Shown: positions 26,397-34,632, counted from the first letter of the stretch. The stretch: 43,379 nucleotides of DNA from Candidatus Kryptoniota bacterium (GCA_024641705.1 JAHECO010000031.1:1-43379); one strand, 5' to 3'. Translations and numbers: made by a program. Notes: generated from the letters alone by a model not told the origin.

Positions 26397-26782
26397 CAAA
26401 GGTTAAAAGGAAAAGAGGTTAAGAGGATAAAAGGCTAAAAGGTAAAAAGGAGCGAACCGTGTCCGCGTGTTCTTTTCCCCCGTTTCTCATTTCTTACTTC
26501 TCGCTTCTTGCTTCCGGTCTCTTGCTTCTATTTGCTATTCTCTGTCTGCTTTCTACCTACTCCTTACTGCCTACAACCAATTCCTATTCGCCTTTCCGTC
26601 ATTCCGTCATTCCATCATTCCGTCATTCCATCATTCCATCATTCCCTTTCCCTAAAATCGTAAATCCTAAATTTTCCATCTTAAATCTCTCTTTCCTTCA
26701 CCTCTTCCCCTCTTAACCTCTTTGCCTTTTCACCTTTTCACCTATTAACCTTTTTACCTCTTCACCTATTAACCCTTTTCCC
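26397..26782. repeat. Strand-asymmetric mosaic repeat region with inverted ends
   Basis: This stretch between the hydrolase and hutU contains no plausible gene. Its left end (26397-26452) is purine-rich on the plus strand, with words such as GGTTAAAAGG, GAGGTTAAGAGG and GGTAAAAAGG. Its right end (about 26695-26782) carries the complements, CCTCTTAACC, CCTTTTCACC and ACCTTTTTACC, so the ends form an imperfect inverted repeat. The core is pyrimidine-rich and built of several short word families: five perfect tandem copies of ATTCCRTC (26601-26640), CTTCTTGCTTC-like words near 26495-26530, and TAAATCCTAAATTTT-like words near 26658-26690. The right end runs into the last codons of hutU. Confidence 0.85.
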
Positions 26783-28463
26783 TAAACTGCATCGGCATAT
26801 CCACTCCCTTTTCCTTCGCGACTCGAATGGCCTCTTCGTAACCCGCGTCGGCATGCCTCACGACGCCGAGCCCCGGATCGTAGGTGAGGACCCTCTTCAA
26901 CCGTCTCGCCGCCGCGTCAGTCCCGTCAGCAACTATGACCATTCCTGCATGTATGGCGAGCCCGATGCCGACCCCTCCGCCGTGGTGGACGGACACCCAG
27001 CTCGCGCCGCCGACGGCGTTCAGCAGCGCATTGAGTATCGGCCAGTCGGCTATCGCATCCGAACCATCCTTCATCTTTTCAGTTTCGCGGTTCGGCGATG
27101 CCACGCTCCCGGCGTCGAGATGATCCCGACCTATGACTATCGGAGCCTTGACTTTACCCGTCTTCACGAGGTCGTTGAAGATCAGTCCCATCTTGTCGCG
27201 CTCCCCGTAACCGAGCCAGCATATCCTCGCGGGCAGCCCCTGGAAATGGACGTACTTTCTCGCCTTCTCGATCCAGTTCACGAGCGGCTTGTTCTCCGGG
27301 AATGTCTTCATGACCGCTTCGTCGGTCGCGTAGATGTCTTCCGGATCACCGCTAAGGGCGGCCCATCTGAATGGGCCCTTCCCCTCGCAGAAGAGCGGTC
27401 GTATAAATTCCGGCACGAACCCGGGTATGTCGAAAGCATCTTTAACTCCGTGTGCCTTAGCCTCTCCGCGGATGTTGTTTCCGTAATCGAAAGTCACCGC
27501 CCCCTGGCGCTTGAGGTTCAGCATCGCGCGGAGGTGTAGGACGATCGACTCCTGTGCCATCGAAATGTACCTGGCGGCGTCCTTCTTCCTCATCTCCAGT
27601 GCAGCCTCATATGTAACTCCGGTGGGCACATAACCGTTCAACGTATCGTGCGCGCTCGTCTGGTCGGTAAGGAGATCGGGCACGATCTTCCGCCTTGCTA
27701 TTTCCGGAATAATGTCGGCGGCGTTTCCGAGAAGCCCGACGGAGAGCGCCTGCTTTTTCGATTTGGCCTCGAGCACGAGGGCAAGAGCCTCGTCGAGGTT
27801 CTCGCTCATCTTGTCCAGGTACCCGGTCTTCAGTCTGCGCTCGATCCTGTTCCTGTCGACCTCCACACCGAGGAATGCGGCACCGTTCATCGTCGCCGCA
27901 AGCGGCTGGGCACCTCCCATACCGCCGAGGCCGCTCGTAAGGACAAACCTGTCGGCCAGCGTTCCGTCAAAGTATCTTCTCGCCGCTTCCGCGAAAGTCT
28001 CGTAGGTACCCTGAAGGATCCCCTGCGTGCCGATATATATCCAACTTCCTGCCGTCATCTGGCCGAACATCGTGAGGCCGAGCGCTTCAAGCCTGCGGAA
28101 CTCGTCCCAGTTCGCCCAGGCCGGTACAAGCATCGCGTTGGATATGAGAACGCGCGGCGCTTCTTCATATGTCTTGAAGACGGCGACCGGTTTCCCGGAC
28201 TGGACGAGCAAAGTCTCGTCGTTTTCGAGGCGTTTCAGCGTCGCAACGATCGCGTCGAACGCCTCCCAGTTGCGGGCCGCCTTGCCGCTTCCGCCGTAGA
28301 CGATGAGTTCGTCCGGCTTCTCCGCAACCTCCGGGTCGAGGTTGTTCATCAGCATGCGCAGCGCGGCCTCCTGCTGCCAGCCCTTCGTATTGAGTGTCGT
28401 TCCCCTCGGTGCACGGACCACGCGCGAGGTCTTGCCTGTAGCTTTTTTCTCTTCGATAGACAT
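26769..28463 (-). CDS. hutU: Urocanate hydratase
   Basis: HutU adds water to urocanate to give 4-imidazolone-5-propionate, the second step of histidine breakdown, using tightly bound NAD+ as an electrophile. The 564 residues are the usual length. The signatures are [17 protein letters not shown] (178-194) for NAD+, GNNIRGEAK (328-336), and [17 protein letters not shown] with the probable catalytic C415. [17 protein letters not shown] follows near the C-terminus. The start is the ATG at 28463. The hutH gene is 2.2 kb upstream on the same strand, separated by add, a RAYT transposase and a thiamine-binding gene. hutI and hutG are not in the window. Confidence 0.97.
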   Translation of the reverse strand: MSIEEKKATGKTSRVVRAPRGTTLNTKGWQQEAALRMLMNNLDPEVAEKPDELIVYGGSGKAARNWEAFDAIVATLKRLENDETLLVQSGKPVAVFKTYEEAPRVLISNAMLVPAWANWDEFRRLEALGLTMFGQMTAGSWIYIGTQGILQGTYETFAEAARRYFDGTLADRFVLTSGLGGMGGAQPLAATMNGAAFLGVEVDRNRIERRLKTGYLDKMSENLDEALALVLEAKSKKQALSVGLLGNAADIIPEIARRKIVPDLLTDQTSAHDTLNGYVPTGVTYEAALEMRKKDAARYISMAQESIVLHLRAMLNLKRQGAVTFDYGNNIRGEAKAHGVKDAFDIPGFVPEFIRPLFCEGKGPFRWAALSGDPEDIYATDEAVMKTFPENKPLVNWIEKARKYVHFQGLPARICWLGYGERDKMGLIFNDLVKTGKVKAPIVIGRDHLDAGSVASPNRETEKMKDGSDAIADWPILNALLNAVGGASWVSVHHGGGVGIGLAIHAGMVIVADGTDAAARRLKRVLTYDPGLGVVRHADAGYEEAIRVAKEKGVDMPMQFREKG

Positions 28464-28591
28464 GTTTCGTCTCCGATGATTTGAGCAGCTTCACATATTT
28501 TGAAAACGGGTAGGGTAATTCAAAATGGGCTGCAGTTTCAATGTATCTTTGTTTCGACTATGTCAACAACGCAACCTTCGCCGCCGTCACG

Positions 28592-29710
28592 TCAACCCTT
28601 CTGCGGTCTTCCGCCGTAAGGAGCTTCACCGTTGATCTTGTATTTCTCGCGAATAGCCTTGAAACCCGGCTTGATGACGTCGTAGATATACTTCATGCGT
28701 TCGCCGTACGGGATGAAGGCGCTCTTCATGGCGTTGATAGATAGCTTCTCCATTTCGGCAAACGTCAGGTGAAACACTTTTTCAGCTATCTCGAATTCCT
28801 TCGAGAGAGTCGTGGCACTCATGAGGCGGTTGTCGGTGTTAAGAGTGACCCTGAACTTTTCCCTGTAGTAGGTCCTGAACGGGTGTTCTTCTACACTCTT
28901 CGCGGCACCGGTGTGAACGTTCGAGCTGAGGCAAATCTCCAGGGGAATGCGTTTGTCGAGGACATACTGCGCGAGAGTACCCAGCTTCACCGATTTCCCG
29001 TCGACCATGACGATGTCCTCGATGAGCCGCGTGGCATGACCGATCCTGTGCGCGCCGCACCATTGGATGGCCTGCCAGATCGATTCCTTTCCGAATCCCT
29101 CGCCGGCGTGAATGGTTATGTTGAAGTTCTGTCTCTGGATATAATGGAACGCGTCGACATGCTTCTTGGGAGGATAGCCGCCTTCTTCGCCTGCGAGATC
29201 GAAACCGACCACACCCCGGTCGCGGAAGTCGACCGCCAGCTGTGCCATCTCTTCGCTCAGGCTCATGTTCCTCATCGCGGAGATAATCACGCCATACCCG
29301 ACGCCGAAATCCTTCTTACCTCTTTCCAACCCGCGGAGAACCGAATTCACCACATCTTCCCAGTGGAGCCCTTTGTCCGTGTGGAATACGGGCGCAAACC
29401 TGGTTTCCACGTAAACGACGCCGTCTTTCTTCATATCCTCGAGCATCTCGTATGCAACGCGCTCCAGCGCCTCCGGCGTCTGCATCACGCCGCATGTATG
29501 CGCGAACCCTTCCAGGTACAGCGGCAGGCTTCCCCTGTTGGCACCTCTGTGGAACCACTCCGCAAGCTCCGCCGGGTCCTGCGTGGGGAGCTTGTCGTAT
29601 TTCTGCTCCTTTGCCAGCTCTATCACAGTTTCAGGACGCAGGCCTCCGTCGAGGTGGTCGTGCAACTGCACTTTGGGCATTTCATGTATTGCTTTGGTGA
29701 GATCAGACAT
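28592..29710 (-). CDS. add: Adenosine deaminase
   Basis: This 372-residue enzyme deaminates adenosine to inosine in purine salvage. Metal ligands are H18 and H20 in HDHLDGG, then HAGEGFG and HRIGHATRL with further histidines. The C-terminal metal aspartate is in VTLNTDNRLMS. The NTDN form is what I recall from actinobacterial-type adenosine deaminases, where others have NTDDP. The ATG at 29710 has GGAG seven bases upstream; a TTG one codon earlier is less likely. It sits between hutU and the transposase, without an obvious link to histidine breakdown. Confidence 0.93.
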   Translation of the reverse strand: MSDLTKAIHEMPKVQLHDHLDGGLRPETVIELAKEQKYDKLPTQDPAELAEWFHRGANRGSLPLYLEGFAHTCGVMQTPEALERVAYEMLEDMKKDGVVYVETRFAPVFHTDKGLHWEDVVNSVLRGLERGKKDFGVGYGVIISAMRNMSLSEEMAQLAVDFRDRGVVGFDLAGEEGGYPPKKHVDAFHYIQRQNFNITIHAGEGFGKESIWQAIQWCGAHRIGHATRLIEDIVMVDGKSVKLGTLAQYVLDKRIPLEICLSSNVHTGAAKSVEEHPFRTYYREKFRVTLNTDNRLMSATTLSKEFEIAEKVFHLTFAEMEKLSINAMKSAFIPYGERMKYIYDVIKPGFKAIREKYKINGEAPYGGRPQKG

Positions 29711-29752
29711 CAAATTCTCCGCTTGTAATCGACAAATTCAAATGACGATGAT

Positions 29753-30310
29753 TCATTCCTCTTTCCAATTCAAAGGATTGTTCACAATATAATTCCTGAC
29801 GTTCGATAATTCTTTTCGGCTGCGAATGATTCTGTCATGAAAACGGGGCTGCCATTCGAAACCTATGTTATTCATCGTTGCCCATTTTTTCACACCGATT
29901 TTGAAACCACGGATAATGGATGCCAGGTTTTGGGATTGCGGTCCGAACCGGTTGGAATTATGCGGATAACGCAGCGACGCAATATTTTGCGTCGCTGCCA
30001 CTCCCGCGGTACCGCCATTTTTGGCGATCACAATAACCCCATGGACATGATCGGGCATGATCGCGTGTTCATACAATTTTACAAACGGGAAATGTTCCGG
30101 AATTTCAACCCAACATTTATCGGCCACCGCGCCGATCTCAGACAGAATCATTTTGCCATTCTCAACACGCCCGAAGACACGTTCTTTATCCTTTACACAG
30201 ATCGTCACGAAATAGCAACCGTTTGAAGAATAATCCCACCCTTTCAACCGGCGTGTTTCTCTTCGATATTTGTTCTTATATAATTGCTTCATCCCGGTGA
30301 GAAAATTCAT
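29753..30310 (-). CDS. REP-associated tyrosine transposase (RAYT, TnpA_REP type)
   Basis: A 185-residue single-domain HUH/Y1 transposase of the IS200-like RAYT family. The motif MPDHVHGVIVI holds the two metal-binding histidines, and RFHDRIIRSRKELSNVRNYIVNNPLNW contains the likely catalytic tyrosine near the C-terminus. The opening RRLKGWDYSSNGCYFVTICVKDKE is typical. RAYTs are single-copy chromosomal genes thought to process or spread REP palindromes rather than to move as insertion sequences. It overlaps the upstream gene by 4 bp (ATGA); an internal ATG at 30292 (MKQLYKN) is another start. A perfect palindrome lies within the coding sequence between the two active-site motifs. It looks intact. 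Confidence 0.92.
   Translation of the reverse strand: MNFLTGMKQLYKNKYRRETRRLKGWDYSSNGCYFVTICVKDKERVFGRVENGKMILSEIGAVADKCWVEIPEHFPFVKLYEHAIMPDHVHGVIVIAKNGGTAGVAATQNIASLRYPHNSNRFGPQSQNLASIIRGFKIGVKKWATMNNIGFEWQPRFHDRIIRSRKELSNVRNYIVNNPLNWKEE
29971..29998. repeat. Perfect palindrome inside the RAYT gene
   Basis: GCAGCGACGCAA (29971-29982) and TTGCGTCGCTGC (29987-29998) are exact reverse complements separated by the four bases TATT. It encodes AATQNIASL in the transposase, in the variable stretch between the HUH motif and the tyrosine helix. It could form a 12-bp hairpin in DNA or mRNA. Confidence 0.95.
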
Positions 30311-30579
30311 TTGGGATTCAATCTCTTCAGCTCCTCATCAGACGGCGCGCCATTGACCACCGTGATAACCATTACGGTGTCCCCACTCTTTGCCGCCGAC
30401 TGGTACGCGCTCTTCAGCGAATCGAACACTTTCCCGATATCGCCGCTTCCTATCGTGGATGTCTCATGAACCTGTACGCGAATGTCATCTTTCCGGAGAT
30501 CCGCTATGAAATTGTCTATCGGTTTCTTGAATTCTTTTTGTCCAACCGGATAGAGACTGACCTGAAATGTAATATTCAC
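30307..30579 (-). CDS. Thiamine-binding protein, MTH1187/YkoF-like (DUF77)
   Basis: A small 90-residue protein of the MTH1187/YqgV family. The family pattern is visible: an opening strand FQVSLYPVG, then KPIDNFIADLRKDDIRVQVHETSTIGSGDIGKVFDSLKSAYQSA, then VMVITVVNG. These ferredoxin-fold proteins bind thiamine or its precursors, but their role is unclear. I chose the GTG at 30579 because AAAGGAAAAGAA sits immediately upstream and the following sequence is the first conserved strand. The frame is open to 30633. It overlaps the transposase start by 4 bp, an unusual arrangement that would couple the two genes. Confidence 0.85.
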   Translation of the reverse strand: MNITFQVSLYPVGQKEFKKPIDNFIADLRKDDIRVQVHETSTIGSGDIGKVFDSLKSAYQSAAKSGDTVMVITVVNGAPSDEELKRLNPK

Positions 30580-30655
30580 TTCTTTTCCTTTCACAATTTG
30601 CCGATGTTCAGCAGTGGCCCATCTCCAAGCCACGATACAACGAGACGCCCCTTAC

Positions 30656-30683
30656 CGTCATTCCCGCGCAAGCGGGAATCCAG
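30656..30683. repeat. REP-like palindrome between hutH and the thiamine-binding gene
   Basis: ATTCCCGC (30660-30667) and GCGGGAAT (30672-30679) are perfect arms around GCAA, within the wider string CGTCATTCCCGCGCAAGCGG and AATCCAG. This is the widespread CATTCCCGC-type dispersed repeat. It sits 9 bp beyond the hutH stop and about 350 bp from the RAYT gene. No T-run follows, so it is better read as a REP than as a terminator. Confidence 0.85.
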
Positions 30684-30691
30684 CTTGTCGT

Positions 30692-32245
30692 TCAATCGAG
30701 TTTACCCGCACCGCGTTCGGCCGCGTGCACAACTTCTCCCGACTTCAGCAAGGCAAGCGCCGCTTCGATGTCCCTGTGCAGGATCCGGTCCTTGTGCAGG
30801 TGTTTGATCTTTCCGCGGACAACCGTGTATACCGCTTCCGTCCCGGCACCGCACTTCAGGTTCCTGCCGTTGCCTCCTATCTTGCGGGCAAAATCGATCG
30901 CCTGGCACGATATGAGCAGCTCGATGGCGGCCACCCGCCACACGTTCTCGAGCACCCTGTGGCATTTCTGCGCGGCTATCGAACCCATGGAGTTGTGGTC
31001 CTCCTGGTTCGCGCTGGTCGGGATTGAATCCACGCTCGCGGGATGCGCGAGGATCTTGTTCTCGCTGACGAGCGACGCGGCCGTATATTGCGCGATCATC
31101 ATGCCTGAGTTGAGTCCGCCGTTCTGGCTGAGGAACTTCGGCAATCCGCTGAGCTGTCCGTTGACCATTCGCTCGATGCGCCGCTCCGAAATACTCGCAT
31201 ATTCGCTCAACCCGATAGCCAGGTAATCGAGGACGAGCGCAAGCGGCTCGCCGTGAAAATTGCCCCCTTCGAGATGTGTCCCGTCCTTCGCGAAGATAAG
31301 CGGGTTGTCTGTCGCCGAGTTTACCTCGACGTTGACCTGTCTCCGGCAAAACTCTACTGTATCCCTGACGGCACCATGCACCTGCGGCATACACCTGAGC
31401 GAATAGGCATCCTGGACGCGCGGGTCGTTATGTATGTGAGACTTCCGTATCTCGCTCCCCTTCATCAACCGCCGTACGTTCTTTGCCGACTCCTGCTGTC
31501 CCTTGTAAGGCCGGAGCCTGTGGATGCGTTCGTCGAAAGCTACGTCTGTACCGCGGAGCGCCTCGACGCTGAGCGCGCCGGTGATATCGAATATCTTCGT
31601 CAACTGCGATGCCTCGTAGGTGGAGTGCACGGCAAATGCCCCCATCATCTGTGTGCCGTTGACTAGTGCGAGGCCTTCCTTTGCGGTAAGCTTCAGCGGG
31701 GTCAGGCCGTGTCTCCTCAAGATGCCCGCTGCCGGGACGAGACGGCCGTTCACGACGAAGCTTCCCTCCCCCATCAGCGCGAGGACAAGGTGCGCAAGCT
31801 GGACGAGGTCGCCGCTGCTGCCGACCGAGCCCTTTGCCGGTAGGAAGGGGATGAGGTTGAGATTGAAGACTCTCAGGAGCTGTTTCACGACCTGAGGACG
31901 GATCCCGCTGAACCCTTTCGCGAGAGCGTTAGCGCGGAGGAGGATTATGAGACGCACAATATCGGCCGGCAGCGGCTCTCCCGTGCCGGCTGAATGACTC
32001 CGGATAAGGTTGACCTGGAGCTCTTTTATCTTCTCGTGCGGGATTTTCACGGTGGCGAACTCGCCGAAACCGGTCGTGACTCCGTATATGACCTCGTCAC
32101 CGGCGAGCCACTTCTCTACCTGCCTGCGCGACCGTTCCATGTTGCGGATTGCGGACGGCGACAGCGAAAGCTTCGTGAGTGCTTTCTCGGCAAGGTAGGC
32201 ACTCTCGATTGTAAGGGATGATCCGTCAAGGAGGAGTTGAGGCAT
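30692..32245 (-). CDS. hutH: Histidine ammonia-lyase (with SSG at the MIO site)
   Basis: HutH removes ammonia from histidine to give urocanate, the first step of histidine breakdown. It uses the MIO cofactor made autocatalytically from three residues. The 517-residue protein has the catalytic Y54 in YGVTTGFG, the MIO loop GSVGSSGDLVQLAH at 139-152, NGTQMM, the QDAYSLRCMPQVHGA block and the C-terminal TSANQEDHNSMG. The MIO triad reads S143-S144-G145, whereas the usual triad is Ala-Ser-Gly. Related MIO enzymes (tyrosine or phenylalanine ammonia-lyases or mutases) are alternatives, but neighbouring hutU and overall similarity favour histidine. The start is the ATG at 32245, with AAGGA upstream. 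Confidence 0.93.
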   Translation of the reverse strand: MPQLLLDGSSLTIESAYLAEKALTKLSLSPSAIRNMERSRRQVEKWLAGDEVIYGVTTGFGEFATVKIPHEKIKELQVNLIRSHSAGTGEPLPADIVRLIILLRANALAKGFSGIRPQVVKQLLRVFNLNLIPFLPAKGSVGSSGDLVQLAHLVLALMGEGSFVVNGRLVPAAGILRRHGLTPLKLTAKEGLALVNGTQMMGAFAVHSTYEASQLTKIFDITGALSVEALRGTDVAFDERIHRLRPYKGQQESAKNVRRLMKGSEIRKSHIHNDPRVQDAYSLRCMPQVHGAVRDTVEFCRRQVNVEVNSATDNPLIFAKDGTHLEGGNFHGEPLALVLDYLAIGLSEYASISERRIERMVNGQLSGLPKFLSQNGGLNSGMMIAQYTAASLVSENKILAHPASVDSIPTSANQEDHNSMGSIAAQKCHRVLENVWRVAAIELLISCQAIDFARKIGGNGRNLKCGAGTEAVYTVVRGKIKHLHKDRILHRDIEAALALLKSGEVVHAAERGAGKLD

Positions 32246-32380
32246 GCCGAATTCCTTTTTGAAAATTTAATCAACCGTGCCAGCAAGTTCAAACCGGCGC
32301 TTGAGGCGATTCAGCCACGGAGTCACAAAAGGCACAGAGAGAGCTGCGGTCGCGCTCCGCTTCTCTTCGGGCTCCTTGCA

Positions 32381-32401
32381 CCCTCTCCTTTCAGGAGAGG
32401 G
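32381..32401. repeat. REP-like palindrome, CCCTCTCC type
   Basis: CCCTCTCCT (32381-32389) and AGGAGAGGG (32393-32401) are perfect arms around a TTC loop. The following TTAGGGTGAGG is the usual extension of this widespread dispersed repeat. Confidence 0.85.
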
Positions 32402-32457
32402 TTAGGGTGAGGTCCGTCCTTGAACCATGTGAAGCAAGCAGTCTGGATTCTTCAGTC

Positions 32458-32482
32458 GTCCGTCCCACTTCACGGGACGGAC
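32458..32482. repeat. Palindrome within a TGGATTCTTC...TCAGAATGAC-type repeat
   Basis: GTCCGTCCC (32458-32466) and GGGACGGAC (32474-32482) are perfect arms around ACTTCAC. The flanks CTGGATTCTTCAG and CTTCAGAATGACA match the framework of another commonly dispersed intergenic repeat, from memory. Confidence 0.8.
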
Positions 32483-32641
32483 TCCTTCAGAATGACAATT
32501 CTATCCTTCCAGATAATCTACCTAGATGATATCTATCCAATCTGCTACTGGTGATTGCCCATTTTGAGACTGCACGTGACATTCATATCGAAATGCCACG
32601 CCAATTTGTATTTTCATCCCGCTCTAATTAGTTTTCTCCAC

Positions 32642-34126
32642 ATGAACGAGCCCCTCAATTTTGTCCTGGTGACGGTGGGCCTCACGGCCCTGGTACTCGT
32701 CGCCGACCAGGCCAAGAAGATCTACAACATCGAGCCGAAGAAGACGCGCATGTTCGTCCATGTCGCGGTGTCGGTCGTCATCTTCTTCGCCCCCTACTTC
32801 TTCGTATCGAAACTGTATCCGGCTCTCCTCGCCGGAGTCTTCATCATCGTCAACTTCGCCTCGATAAAGCTCGGCCTCTTCAAGGGGATGAACGTCGATA
32901 AGAAGAACCTCGGCACCGTTTACTACCCGGTCTCGTTCCTCGTGCTGGTCCTGCTTCTCTGGGATACGTACCCGTACATCGTATCGACCGCCATGCTCAT
33001 AATGGGGCTTGCCGACCCTGCAGCTGCTATAGCGGGCTCGTCGCTGAAGAACACCCACAAGGTCTCCGCATTCGGCGAGCACAAGACATTTGAAGGCGCC
33101 TCCGCGATGTTCATCGTCTCAGCCGCGGCAGCGCTGGCCGGGATACTCTTCTTCCGCGGATTCCCCGGCGGAACCGCTGCAATTCCGTACTCCTCCGTGT
33201 TCAATATCTGCGTGGCCATCGGGATAATGATCGCGGCGGTCGAGCTTATCTCGCCGCGGGCCACCGACAACCTCACTGTCCCGCTGTCATCGGCGCTTCT
33301 TCTGTATATCGCCGTCCAAAACATGCCGCTCTTCCAGTTGTTCATGGTCGGCGAGTTCCTCGCGTTCATTGTGGCATTCGTGTCACGGAAGCTCAAGCTC
33401 CTCTCCACCGACGGCGCCGTTGCTGCGTTCATACTCGGCGGATTCATTTTCGGTTTGGGTGGCTGGGAATGGGCGATTCCGATACTCCTCTTCTTCCTTA
33501 TAGGGAGCGGTGCCTCGAAGCTCTTCGCCTCCGCAAAGGCAGGCTACAACCTCCTCTACGAGAAGAGCCACACGCGCGACGCCGGGCAGGTGTTCGCCAA
33601 CGGCGGCGTTGCGCTGCTCATGATGATATTCAGCATCATCTCCCCCGACCACCACTGGTACCTCGCTTTCCTCGGCTCGCTCACCGCCGCAACTGCCGAC
33701 ACGCTTGCCACCGAGATCGGCGTTTTTTCAAGGACCAACCCGTTTTCTCTCTCGCTCTGGAAGAAGGTCGAGAAGGGGATGTCCGGCGCAGTTTCTTACC
33801 TCGGCACGACTGCCGGCGTGGTATCCGCCGCGATGCTGGCGTCGCTGTCGCTGCCGTTCTCCGGCGGGTACATGCTTTTCCCTATTCGCTTCGTTGTTGC
33901 CGGTGCATTGAGCGGCGCACTCGGGAGCCTCGCCGACAGCATCATCGGCGGGACGTTCCAGTCGCAGTACAGCTGTTCGAAGTGCGGAAAGATCACCGAG
34001 CGCACGCGCCACTGCGACGGGCGCGAAACAACGCTCGTCTCCGGTTATCGCTGGATTAACAATGATGTTGTGAATCTGGCCGGAAGTATCGTAGGGGCTG
34101 TCGCATTTCCGCTGTTGTTCAGGTGA
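32642..34126 (+). CDS. Dolichol-kinase-like / DUF92 fusion membrane protein (predicted isoprenoid-alcohol salvage kinase)
   Basis: A 494-residue polytopic membrane protein with two parts. Residues 1-235 resemble the SEC59/phytol-kinase (VTE5) family: MGLADPAAAIAGSSLKNTHKV (121-141) and EHKTFEGASAMF (146-157) match the conserved Asp-Pro and Lys-x-x-Glu-Gly motifs of CTP-dependent polyprenol kinases. Residues 240-494 are DUF92 (TMEM19/VTE6 type), with RDAGQVFANGG (312-322), ATADTLATEIG (350-360), KGMSGAVSYLGTTAG and a C-terminal cysteine/histidine cluster (C445, C448, C458). In plants VTE5 makes phytyl phosphate and VTE6 phosphorylates it to the diphosphate, so a two-step kinase is predicted. 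I chose the ATG at 32642, where the membrane protein begins. The frame is open to 32555, and no strong Shine-Dalgarno is seen. Confidence 0.87.
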   Translation: MNEPLNFVLVTVGLTALVLVADQAKKIYNIEPKKTRMFVHVAVSVVIFFAPYFFVSKLYPALLAGVFIIVNFASIKLGLFKGMNVDKKNLGTVYYPVSFLVLVLLLWDTYPYIVSTAMLIMGLADPAAAIAGSSLKNTHKVSAFGEHKTFEGASAMFIVSAAAALAGILFFRGFPGGTAAIPYSSVFNICVAIGIMIAAVELISPRATDNLTVPLSSALLLYIAVQNMPLFQLFMVGEFLAFIVAFVSRKLKLLSTDGAVAAFILGGFIFGLGGWEWAIPILLFFLIGSGASKLFASAKAGYNLLYEKSHTRDAGQVFANGGVALLMMIFSIISPDHHWYLAFLGSLTAATADTLATEIGVFSRTNPFSLSLWKKVEKGMSGAVSYLGTTAGVVSAAMLASLSLPFSGGYMLFPIRFVVAGALSGALGSLADSIIGGTFQSQYSCSKCGKITERTRHCDGRETTLVSGYRWINNDVVNLAGSIVGAVAFPLLFR

Positions 34127-34206
34127 AGAGACAAAATTTGTCGGTCGAACCCGGCATTCCCGGGAAGTCCTCCATTTAATCGCTCGCCGTTACATCTCAC
34201 CCAGAA

Positions 34207-34632
34207 TTATAAATCGGATGGATTACGCCGTTCTTCCTGATTGACCCTGGCCTCACCCGCCACGCTGGCGTCGCTGACCCATTCCCCAGCCGAGAAGCGA
34301 AGGATGTAGCAATAGATGTAGAACATCAATAGCGGGAAAAAGTGGAGTGCGACATCGAAGGAGTGGTTGCCGGAATGAATGAAGGCGATGCCGATAGGTA
34401 TTCCGACGATAATGGCAAATGCAAGAAGCCATCCTCTCTTTCCGTTCTTATAGAGAACGGACAACATATAAGGGGCAAAGATCAAGGCAAGGACGATGAG
34501 AATCGCCAGGACCACCTCATTCGGCAGATAGAAGGTCGCGCCGTAGATGAATATTGTCAGCCGGTGATAGTTGAGCCAGTAGTACAGCCTGTCGATCTCC
34601 TGGACATTGATTTTGACCTCAGGTCTGTCCAT
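34207..34632 (-). CDS. Hypothetical membrane protein with four hydrophobic segments
   Basis: A 141-residue protein of unknown function. A polar N-terminus (MDRPEVKINVQEIDRLYYW) is followed by hydrophobic stretches LTIFIYGATFYLPNEVVLAI, LIFAPYMLSVLY, WLLAFAIIVGIPIGIAFI and LHFFPLLMFYIYCYIL, then a polar tail. GGGAG lies a few bases before the ATG at 34632. I recognise no family. It faces the end of the DUF92 fusion gene across an 80-bp gap. Confidence 0.75.
   Translation of the reverse strand: MDRPEVKINVQEIDRLYYWLNYHRLTIFIYGATFYLPNEVVLAILIVLALIFAPYMLSVLYKNGKRGWLLAFAIIVGIPIGIAFIHSGNHSFDVALHFFPLLMFYIYCYILRFSAGEWVSDASVAGEARVNQEERRNPSDL

Larger units (their letters stand above)
32246..32641. other. 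396-bp divergent intergenic region made of dispersed-repeat fragments
   Basis: This gap separates hutH (minus) from the DUF92 fusion gene (plus). It contains no gene I can support. It holds a CACGGAGTCACAAAAGGCAC string (32312-32331) of a kind I recall as a common intergenic repeat, then two perfect palindromes annotated separately. The last 120 bases, 32520-32641, are AT-richer and are the likely place for the fusion gene's promoter, but I see no convincing consensus. Confidence 0.7.

Noticed and set aside
26601-26640. Possible CRISPR array (regular repeats)
   Set aside because: The units are 8-bp perfect tandem copies without spacers; no cas genes in the window.
26459-26716. Open frame of 85 codons on the plus strand in the repeat region
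   Set aside because: It only translates low-complexity pyrimidine words (Ser/Leu/Pro/Phe runs); no start signal or family likeness.
30656-30683. Intrinsic terminator of hutH
   Set aside because: The stem is good, but no T-run follows on the minus strand, and the sequence matches a dispersed repeat type.
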